Of a stretch of 64,000 bases of DNA, positions 55,440 to 64,000 are shown in pieces; the stretch's first letter is position 1; each line of letters opens with the position of its first letter. The stretch is taken from contig CM041202.1 of assembly GCA_023078555.1 (NCBI GenBank), positions 3,840,022 to 3,904,021 of the forward strand, in the 5' to 3' direction. The position numbers were made by a program, and so were the translations under genes. This DNA is from Ulva prolifera. Its lineage: Eukaryota > Chlorophyta > Ulvophyceae > Ulvales > Ulvaceae. Below the pieces are notes generated by a model. That model did not search any database. It was not told the DNA's origin and saw only the letters and a program-made list of their open reading frames with translations.

Positions 55440-57030
55440 ATAAACCAGGCATGTAGAGCCTAGTTGCATCCGTGGCGGAGCGCTGCAGCCAGCGTGGCCA
55501 GAGGTGCAGCGCTCTGCTGCTCGATGCCTCATGCTCGAAGCTCGATGCAAATCGTTTCTGATGCACTGAATACAATGATTTTATTTTAATTAGAAAATGT
55601 GATGCCTCCGCTGCGGCAGAAGCGGCCGCGTCCGTGGCGGAGCGCCGCTGCAAGGCGCGTGGCCAGAGGTGCAGCGCAACATCCGCGCCCTACAGCGCTG
55701 CAGAGGAACGACGCGAACGCGAAGCAACCTGCGCCGCGGGGTTTTTGGAAGCAGATGCACAGATGCGAAGCCGACGCCGAAGCTCCGACGCGGAGGCGAG
55801 GCCGGAACGGCGCAGCCGCCGGACAATCGATACATAGATAGACAAGCGACGAGCCCCCCTTCGGGGGGCTCCTACGCTTTGATACTCGAAGCTGAAGCAT
55901 GAAGCTCGATGCTGGCGGAGCGCTGCAGCCAGCGTGGCCAGAGGTGCGTCGCAGCTGCGGCGCCCTGCTGCTCGATGCACGGTGCTCGACGCTCGATGCG
56001 ATCGATTTCTATATTCGATGCTTTTAATTTAATTAAAATATGCGATGCCTCGGCCGCATCAGAAGCGGCCGCGTCCGTGGCGCAGCGCCGCTGAAAAGCT
56101 GGACAGCCAGTACACGTGGCCCGAAGGGGGGCCCGAAGGGGGGCCTGATAGTCTTCGACGCTTGGAGAGAGTGATGCTTGAAGCCGATGCAAGTGATGCC
56201 TGACACGCTGAAAACGATGTACATGTTGCACTTAAGTGCTGTGATGCCTCAGCTGGCTCCGAAGCGGCCGCGTCCGTGGCGGAGCGCTGCAGCCAGCGTG
56301 GCCAGAGGTGCAACGCTCTGCTGCTCGATGCGTCATGTTTGAAGCTCGATGCGAATCGTTTCTGATGCACTAAACATGATGCATATAATTTTATTAGAAT
56401 ACGCGATGCCTCGGCTGCGCCAGAAGCGGCCGCATCCGTGGCGGAGCGCCGCCGAAAGGCTCGTGGCCAGAGGTGCAGCGCAACTTCGGCGCCCTACAGC
56501 GCCGCAGAGGCACGACGCGAACGCGAAGCGACCTGCGTCGCGGTGTTTCTGGAAGCAGATGCACAGATGCGAAGCCGACGCCGAAGCCCCGACGCGGAGG
56601 CGAGGCCGGAATGGAGCAGCCGCCGGACAATCGATACATAGATAGATAGACAAGCGACGAGCCCCCCTTCGGGAGGCTCTTACGCTTTGATACTCGAAGC
56701 TGAAGCATGAAGCTCGATGCGGGCGGAGCGCTGCAGCCAGCGTGGCCAGAGGTGCACCGCACCTGCGGCGCCCTGCTGCTCGATGCACGGTGCTCGACGC
56801 TCGATGCGATCGATTTCTGTCGTAGTAAATATAATGCAAAGGTCATGATCAGAATATGAGACATTTCAGCAGTGCTTGAAGCGGCCGCGTCCGTGGCGGA
56901 GCGCCGTTGAAAAGCTCGATAGCCAGTAGACGTAGCCCGAAGGGGGGCCCGAAGGGGGGCCTCATAGTCTTCGACGCTTGAAAAACCTGATGCTCGAAGC
57001 TGCTGCAAGTGATGCCTTTCACAAGCCTTG
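55440..57030 (+). repeat. Array of dispersed repeat DR
   Basis: Irregular head-to-tail modules. The core GCGGCCGCGTCCGTGGCG recurs near 55621, 56066, 56265, 56427 and 56879, and the GCAGCCAGCGTGGCCAGAGG module near 55486, 55925, 56287 and 56735. ACGACGCGAACGCGAAGC blocks are at 55710 and 56512. Perfect hairpin GAGCCCCCC/GGGGGGCTC at 55851-55871 and an imperfect one at 56660-56680. All six frames contain the false Arg/Ala/Cys-rich ORFs typical of GC-rich repeats. 55143-55439 holds nothing recognised. Confidence 0.85.
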
Positions 57031-57740
57031 AAGTTGAGGCATGTTCTGCCTAGTTGTGCCAAAAGCGGGGTCCAAAATGACCAGTTCAACCTCGGTAAGA
57101 AAGTGCTGGTTACTCATGGCCGCCATCACGGCACCCAATGCACTTGTATGCTTTTTTCAGGCTGTTGCGGGCTGCGGCAATGTCGGTTCTGCCATGTGCA
57201 GCCTCTGCCAAATCCACCAGCATATGTGTTTCATGTCTTCACAATCAGTACTTCTATCACCTCGCAGTGAACAGTCTGACATCAGACGTCTCCTTTAGCC
57301 ATTGTGCTGATGTGGCTACCAGGGTGCCGTCTGCACCGGAGACGTAGCATGTGTTGTGTGCACTGCCCTGTCCTGCCCAGGGAGCCCGCCACTACCGAGC
57401 TATAGTTATTCCTCGTGTGCGCTATGTCTGTTGTGTGTTTTCCTAGCCCTCCGCGTGTAACTCAAGAAGCCCAAGAACCCGAGCCCCGTGTCTGTATGTT
57501 CCACTGTATGTCTGATAGTTCACGTAGACCCAAGATCCGTAATCCCACGAATTCGACGTGCATGCTGCCTGATTACTCATTCGTTTCGCGCCAAGTTACA
57601 TCCGGACCACCGGAATTCAATTAACATATCAGTTGTTTCCGTGCATCATTGCCGCTGATCTCGCATCGTGCTGAATATAATTGCGCTCAGTACCTTTTGG
57701 CTCAGTTTCGGCGGGCGGCATGATGCATGGTGTTGACGCG
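57031..57740. other. No gene recognised
   Basis: Short frames only, no repeat or transposon signature that I can name. Confidence 0.35.
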
Positions 57741-57908
57741 AGGAGAGCAATTGTGCCTGAAACCGACTGGAGACACGACGCGAACGCGAAGCGACCTGCG
57801 TTGCGGGGTTTTTGGATGCAGATGCATAGATGTAAAGCCGACGCCGAAGCCCCGACGCGGAGGCGAGGCCGGAATGGCGCAGCCGCCGGACAATCGATAC
57901 ATAGATAC
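57741..57908 (+). repeat. Dispersed repeat DR, partial
   Basis: Matches 55705-55845 and 56508-56650 (GACGCGAACGCGAAGCGACC to GCCGCCGGACAATCGATACA). Confidence 0.75.
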
Positions 57909-57918
57909 ATACATACAA

Positions 57919-57996
57919 GATGCTGAATATTATACTTATGATACCGGATGCCGAATATTATACTTTTGATACAGGATGCTGAATATTATACCCTAG
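57919..57996 (+). repeat. 28-bp tandem repeat, three units
   Basis: GATGCTGAATATTATACTTA-type units at 57919, 57947 and 57975. A further unit lies at about 58580, on the far side of the inverted-repeat element that splits the array. Confidence 0.85.
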
Positions 57997-58559
57997 TAAA
58001 TGTAAAGACTCGCTGCGGCACGTGCCGGGATAGGACGCCGAAATCATTGTTTTCGATTGTTAGGCCGTCGCTCCAGCGGCAAAAGGGAAAGACAATCAGA
58101 TCATTCTTCGAGGTTCGTCGGTCGCCTGCTTGACCGGACCGGACAGCGCATTTCATTGTTTTGGCGCTCGTCACACCGATCACACATTGCTTATTGATTG
58201 GAATAAATGGCTGCAGATAGCACGTCAATCAATGATGAAGAGTTGCGATTGTCAGGGCTCTTGCTGGATGTGCAGTGTTGAAGCTTGCAATAGGTGGGAC
58301 TGCCAACATGCACTAAAGCTCGCGACATGACATCGTACCAGCGGTCATTTTGTGTACCGTCGTCATACTTGCGCTGCTACGGACAGGGCACAATGCATTG
58401 TTTTGCAGCTCATCGCGTCAGCGACGAGAAGCCCGGGACGCGAAGAATTGTTTATTTATCATTCGCCGCTCCACGTAGACACAGGCCGGGACATCGCATC
58501 ATTGTCGTGGCTGGAATTTTTTTTGGGACGGACATTCGCGAGTCTTTTTACATTTACTA
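57994..58559. mobile_element. Small TIR element (MITE-like), 566 bp
   Basis: Ends TAGTAAATGTAAAGACTCGC (57994-58013) and its reverse complement with a two-base insertion (58538-58559). No transposase frame. The internal word CATTGTTTT recurs three times. It separates units of a 28-bp tandem repeat. The TSD is unclear: TA at both borders would fit Tc1/mariner but is too short to be decisive. Confidence 0.6.
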
Positions 58560-60907
58560 CGGTACTTATGATACATACAGGATGCTGAATATTATACTTA
58601 TGATATTTGGTTTCGATAGGTGCTGAGATGTCGGGGGTTGGGGTCGGGCCGATTCGGGATGCAGGCCTTGGGTGACTCCGCTGTCCTTGGTTGCGGGTTA
58701 TGTCTTGCATACTGCACCGATTGCGCGTTTAATGGTCTGAATCAAGGCGACCAAGGCGATCAAGGCAATGCGACCCCAATGATTCAAATTTACGTCATAA
58801 TAATGACTCCAGGTGCGTGTTTGGTGTATGCGATGATGGCGTTGCGAATGTTGATGGAGCAACAACCTGTTGTACTATGTGCATTCTCTTTGTCACGGCG
58901 ATCTCGTCAACATATACCACCGCATCAGAGCGCAGAATAGTAATTTGCATGTCCACTGCTCATGTCTTTGGTTTGTTTGGATCATGCGCTGGAGCATACA
59001 ACACATCATATGCGCGCGTGCAAGCTCGAATTTGTCGAGCCCGGTCAAGCCAGTGACTGTCAGATCAAGCGGTTACCGTTCGGGACGGATGAATTAGATA
59101 CAATTGTTTTTTTGAGTGCTGATCGGTTCAGGCCGGATTGTGCTACTGTCCAATGGTGCTAGTAGTGAATAGCTTCCCGAGAGCCAACATTGCCATGGCA
59201 CTCACCAAGCTATTCATCAATAATCACATGGTTGTGTACTTAATCAACCACACAGTCCCTGTTTGATAGCCTAGCCAGCCGTCCGTGAGCTTGACTTGTC
59301 CAACAACCGTTGCAGCTGCAGTGTGTGCAATCAGCAAGAGACGGACACTCTCGGAGATGGTAATGCTCCAAGCCTCAATCAGAGATGCAGCCAGCGCATC
59401 CGCATTCCATTTGGATGCAGATGCAGCCAGCGCATCCGCATTCCATTTCTGCGGAAGACAATTACCTCCGTGGCATGAGCCCGGTGTGGATCTGGAGGAG
59501 AGTCAAACAAAGGCTGCAAATACAGTGACCACATTAGCAGAGCGTTGTATCGCATTGGAAGGCAATCTTTCTGCAAACTGCCAACCAAAAGCAGCAGCTA
59601 AACTCGGCTAGTCGGAGGAGTTTTGAGCGCAACTCAAGAGAGTAGTGGAGAAACTCACGAAGTCAGCTGCTGGGCCTCTTGCGGGTGACACAAATGAGGA
59701 CTTGGTAGTATTTGAGACTTGATGGGTATTACATTGAAAAAGAAACACCTTGCTAGTGCTCCATTAAACAAGTACGGGTCTTGCCTTCTGTGTCAATGGC
59801 ATGTGGGCGAAGCAGTCCGTGCACATACGCAATGGACGTGCAAGCAAATTGTCGTGGCCTATCTATGTAACTGAGCCATGCTCGTTGCTAGCATTGCTTG
59901 AGCCAGCGCAGCTGCGCGCAAATGCACTCACGCTGCTGGCATCCGTCTGCACATGCATGCATGCGCGACTGTGCGCTCAGCCGTGCCATCAGCTCTGATG
60001 CACGCTTGTCTCTGCACTGCTTGATGTAGTTGCAGTGCTCATAAGCCTTCTCATCCTTGAGGAAGCTCGGCTTTTTGGTGGCTGGAACTTGAAAGTGCGT
60101 TTGCGATCGCTGTTTGTGTGACCGGAGGTCGATTCCTTCTGAATTTTTTAGCAGTCTTTGAGCAGGTTTGGTGGAGCTACAAGAGAAAAATATATCATGC
60201 CAAGACCATTCAAAGAATCGGATGCTGCTCCTCCAGGTATGCATTGCTGAGTAGCGAGCGAGAGTCAATCGAGCCGCACACTCGCCGCTCTCTTGCACGC
60301 ACCCGCGTCCGCTAGCATCGCCGTGCTATGAACCGCTGCACGCGCTGCATAGATCTCTCGATTTAGCAGCTGCATTACGTGTTCATCTGTTCCTAAAGTC
60401 CTAGAGTGCAGTGTGTACGGCTGGTTCGGGCGACGCTTGACGTTCTCCATCATCGAGCCCCGTGAGCCTCACCTGCCTCGATTTGCCACAAATCATCACC
60501 ACGATTACACTGCGAACATCTGTGATTGTTACAGCCCTTGTTGAGCATCATTGTGCTTGCCGCATTGTACTGCAGTGCCCGCACGCTCACTCGCACCGTA
60601 ATCTAGGTTTCATCGCATAGGGGTCATCATTGAACCCTATTACTAGTGATAGCAGCGTCACGGTGGCACCCTGACATCGGCACCTGTGCACACGAGCATC
60701 AAGGTGTCATACTACACTTGCATCACAACACGCACAAACTAACCTTGCATTATGCCTCGCGTCGAGCTGTGCCCCGTGCCGCGTTGAGTTGTGCTCCGTG
60801 TTTCTATCATAGCGTCTGTGCTAGCGAGCTCCAGCCACCGGCTGTTGAGCGTTTGTAGCTACACAGTTAACTCGCGGCCTCGCCGTAGCTACTGATAACC
60901 GCGTGCG
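58560..60907. other. No recognisable gene; a small duplication
   Basis: 59386-59414 and 59422-59450 are a 29-bp repeat (GATGCAGCCAGCGCATCCGC). A frame at 59285-59611 continues past stops with coiled-coil-like sequence (LEESQTKAANTVTTLAERC) and may be a gag or host exon relic. The rest is anonymous. Confidence 0.35.
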
Positions 60908-61717
60908 TTGGCCCCTTGTGCCGCGCCCCGCGCTGACCTAGCCGCGTGCTGTGCAGCGCGCGAGAATCTCGCGGAGAACGCGCTGAGCCGTCTGCTTCAG
61001 CAGCACCCGGATCAAGCACAGCGTTTCCTTCACGCCCAGCTCGCGCAGTATCAACTCTGGGATCAGCGGGGCACCACCACAGAGCAGCAGCTGGACCACT
61101 ACAGAGGCTACCTCCGCAGCGTGGGCGTACTCCCTCGGTCATCGCACAGGCGCGGCAACTACACGCGCTCTGGACCGGTCCCGCCATCACGGGAGCTCGC
61201 TGGTCGTCGTTCGCCGCCGCCTGCGCAGCCGCACTCGCGGCAGGAGCCGCCGCCGCGCTCGCAGCGTCCTCGGCCGTCGCCGCAGCAGCGTCGGCAGCCT
61301 CAGCCTCAGCGGCAGGAGCGTTCGCGGTCGGCGCCGCGGTACTTGCGCTCTACGCAGCCGCAGGAGCCGCCTTCAACCCCGGCGCCAGCGCGCGTGAGTT
61401 TGGGGCAGTCGCCGTCTCCGGCCACGTTACGCGACGACAACCCGGCTCCAGCGACGGGAACTTTCGCCCGTGTCAACGCCGACGGCATATTTGACTGGGC
61501 GACGTGGACCGCGCTACCTCGCAACTTCGTTCGCCTCTCGGAGGATTGGCAGCAGTCCATCCGGAGCAGCCGCCCCGACTTGTTCGATCGGGTGACGGAG
61601 TTGCCTATCGGGTTCGGTGATTGGGGCAGGTCTGCCCAGCGCGACTACTTCATAGTCTATAAGGACCACCCTCTGAAACCAACTAGTGGTGAAGGGTCAG
61701 GCGAGTCGGCCTGCTAG
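60908..61717 (+). CDS. Unknown ORF, possibly the N-terminal part of a gag-like gene
   Basis: The open frame gives 269 residues, but its first codon here is TTG and no good ATG is seen, so the start is unknown. An Ala/Gln-rich helical N-terminus (NALSRLLQQHPDQAQRF) is followed by a Pro/Gln/Arg/Ser-rich disordered middle (about 80-180) and a compact C-terminus (FDWATWTALPRNFVRLSEDW, then FGDWGRSAQRDYFIVY). No known domain. It sits 45 bp upstream of the frame beginning at 61763 and may belong to the same element. Confidence 0.45.
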   Translation: MAPCAAPRADLAACCAARENLAENALSRLLQQHPDQAQRFLHAQLAQYQLWDQRGTTTEQQLDHYRGYLRSVGVLPRSSHRRGNYTRSGPVPPSRELAGRRSPPPAQPHSRQEPPPRSQRPRPSPQQRRQPQPQRQERSRSAPRYLRSTQPQEPPSTPAPARVSLGQSPSPATLRDDNPAPATGTFARVNADGIFDWATWTALPRNFVRLSEDWQQSIRSSRPDLFDRVTELPIGFGDWGRSAQRDYFIVYKDHPLKPTSGEGSGESAC

Positions 61718-61762
61718 TCCTAAGTGTAGCATCACTTACTCCGGACACGGCTATTAATTGTC

Positions 61763-64000
61763 ATGGTTGCCCTACAGCAGATGTCACAGCAAGAGCTCCT
61801 GCGTGCGATTGTACAGGACTCACAAGATGCACGCGCTGAGTTGAAGCAGTCCATTCAGACACTGATGGCGCAGGCCACCACGCATACTGGCATTATTTCT
61901 CGTGTGAGTGAGCAGCAAGCCAACATCAGGATTGCCCTTCAACAGAGTGAGGATAGGCACCGTGACTTGCACAATGAATTGCTCGAGGAGATTCGTGCTC
62001 TCCGAAACGACATCACTACTCTTTCACGAGCTGCGGCGGCAGAAACGACCGCTCAAGCAGAGTCCCGGTCTGTACTGGCAGCGGTGTCCGCGCGAGTTCA
62101 GGCACTGGCCAACGTCAGCACTGGTTCGTCCTCGTCGACGTCCGCACCATATGCATCCGGCACCAGCTTGCCCCCTTTGGTCACAGACATTGATCTGCTC
62201 GACTTCACTAGTGGGTTGCCACGTGCATCGTCCGGCTTGCCGGCGCACCACCTTCCGGTGTCGGCGGTGATGCCGCCGCGTGTGCCTTCGCAGGCCTCGT
62301 GTGCGTCTCCGGTGCCTGTCGCGGCATCAAAACCACCGACACCAGGTGCAGCTGCGATCGTCCACGCGGAAGGCACAGGCACACGGGCAGAGTCTAAAGC
62401 TTCGTTGCTTGCTGCTGGTATCACCTTGACGCCGCTGTTACGGAACTCATGACCATGCTTGATTCCGCGGACGATGAGAAAAATCCTACCAAACGCCTAG
62501 CTTTGGCTGAGTTTTGGGGGAAAACTTTAGTGGACAAGTCGTTGCAATTTGTGCACGGCGTCACGGACGTTGGTGACTGGCTGGCACCGCCCACGAGACT
62601 TCTGTTAAGTTTCGCGCATTTGCTGCACGGTTGCCGGGGGTGATTTCGGACAGGTGGATACATGACCGCTTGTTGGCCATGTTCCCTGTAGAATTCCACG
62701 TGCGCCTGAGCGCATCCAGCGATGCGAATCGCACCTCGGACACCTTGCTGCGTTTAGTGCGGTCCAACTTCCAAGACAAACATTCGGAGTTGGCGACAAG
62801 CCTCACTGTGCTTCCAGACCGGCACATGCAACAGCCGGATAAGTTGTTCACGCGTCACATAGACGATAATGTGCGTGTGTATAGATTGCACAACGTGCGC
62901 GCCAAACTTACCCCGGCGCTGTACATGACGTTATTTGGGGTTACACATCGCGCCGACACGCTCGGTCGCGTTTTCCATACTGTGGCTCGCAAACACTTGC
63001 TTGAGCAGGGCATCACGGAGACATCCGACGAGTATAACTGGGGGGATCTAGAACCCATTCGCGCGTTGTGCCATATGCTTGATCGTGAGCAAGCCGAGCA
63101 TTCAGCACAGCCCCGGCGTGCTGCCTCGGCAGCTGCGTCTGCGGCTGTCGCCGCGAGTGGTGCAGCTCCGACAGAGCGGGGCACTCCCACCGGGCGCGGC
63201 AGAGGTCGCGGCCGTGGCCGTGGCGGTGGTCGTGGTGATCGCGACCCTGGCCCGCTTTGGGACCAGCCAAACGCGAACCAACCGGTCCAGCAAGATTTCT
63301 CCCCTGACATGCTGATGGCATCTGATCCACATATGTCAGTCAACACCAATGCTCTGAGCGCGCACATGTCCAATGCAGTCGTGGCAGCGGTGAATTCGCA
63401 TGCCCTCCAGCACGGCCGCTCCCCAGCCGTTGGGCCCACCGTATGGCCGCATAAAGACCATTGGGAGATGCTGGCAGCGAGCATTGAGCCGGCAGCAAAG
63501 CCAGGCCATGCTTCGGTCGCTGCTGCCACGCGCTCCCGCATCACAGTTGAGTTCAGCCCTACTGCCCGCGAACGCTCATATGATCCTAAGGAGCAACCTC
63601 GTACCATATCAGCGCAGCCTCCAGTGGAAGTGCCGTTGAAGGGTCTGGACACCACTGCTCCCACGCCTGTCCTGGACGCGCCTTCGGCACTCCCGACTGT
63701 TGCGAATGATGTGGAGTCCGCTGTCCCTTCTGGCGCGGATGACCGCGAAGCTACAGCGGGGGGGGCGCGAAGGCAGACGTAACAAGCGCACAAAGACGCC
63801 CTCCCCTGCTAGCGCCAGCAGCTCGCACGGCGACACTACTGATGCCCTTGCTCAGAAATCTCAGGATGCGGTCACTGTCCCTCCCGCGGGTGCCAAAGCA
63901 GTGCACCCAGCCCGCCTAGCGCGGAAGTCGTCGGCACGCCGGCCCAATTTGCAGGCAGACCGCGGGGATGTGTGTGATGAGCAGGACTCCGACACAGTCG
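61763..64000 (+). pseudogene. Gag-like ORF with frameshifts, running off the window
   Basis: ATG 61763 opens a Gln/Ala-rich coiled coil (about 1-120) and a Ser/Pro linker. The frame shifts near 62435 into MTMLDSADDEKNP..ALAEFWGKTLV, again near 62595 into SVKFRAFAARLPGVISDRWIHDRLL, and continues to an RG-rich box (GRGRGRGRGRGGGRGDRD at about 63192-63245). A G8 run at 63758-63765 marks a third shift, after which REGRRNKRTKTP continues open to the edge. A coiled coil, capsid-like helical region and RGG nucleic-acid-binding tail in this order suggest retrotransposon Gag. No zinc knuckle, protease or RT is visible before the edge. Confidence 0.5.

Noticed and set aside
55440..57030. CRISPR array
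   Set aside because: Repeat modules are long, irregular and shuffled, spacers are not uniform, and the DNA is eukaryotic.

Overview
This is eukaryotic nuclear DNA, dense in transposable elements. One host gene is clearly recognisable: an intron-bearing DEAD-box helicase of the eIF4A3 type at 31322-32756. The rest is retrotransposons and DNA transposons, mostly broken and nested. Spliceosomal introns, a SAS-6-like (centriole/basal body) gene fragment, Copia elements with initiator-Met tRNA primer sites, RLE-type LINEs, hAT, pogo-like and Helitron sequences, and a TGTAA motif after the helicase stop together suggest a large, repeat-rich genome of a flagellated protist. A green alga is my best guess. 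There is no rRNA or organellar marker, so I cannot name the species.

Layout. 1-5.5 kb: LINE relics with a restriction-like endonuclease (RLE) domain, one split by a hAT element with 8-bp target-site duplications (TSDs), and an unknown ORF split by a 5'-truncated LINE with a 15-bp TSD. 5506-23470 (block I): a mosaic holding a SAS-6-like exon pair, an unknown minus-strand ORF split by a non-autonomous hAT element, a Ty3/gypsy relic, an inverted Copia scrap and the 3' three-quarters of a decayed Copia (called Copia-B). Two later insertions sit inside block I: a young complete Copia (Copia-A, 15351-21950) and a miniature LTR retrotransposon (TRIM, 22241-23091) whose LTRs carry tRNA-like Pol III box A and box B motifs. 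23.5-30.7 kb: anonymous DNA, then LINE 3' ends, including one LINE inserted head-on into another copy of its own family. 31.3-32.8 kb: the eIF4A3-like gene. 34.3-37.0 kb: a Copia-A-like LTR and leader relic, a pogo-like DDE_1 transposase relic, a long (TA)n tract and dispersed repeats. 37048-49189: a Copia-B 5' LTR and gag joined to block II (38686-49189), a second copy of block I without the two later insertions. 49.2-53.3 kb: a degenerate Helitron Rep/helicase gene. 55.4-58.6 kb: an array of a dispersed GC-rich repeat and a 566-bp inverted-repeat element. 60.9-64.0 kb: frame-broken, gag-like coding sequence running off the window.

The most informative structures are historical. Blocks I and II match exactly in length (10,504 bp each) once the Copia-A and TRIM insertions and their 5-bp TSDs are removed, and differ by about 19 substitutions that I could find by eye. 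The order of events is therefore: block duplication, then Copia-A and TRIM insertion into copy I. The most unusual element is the TRIM with tRNA-like Pol III promoter motifs in each LTR.
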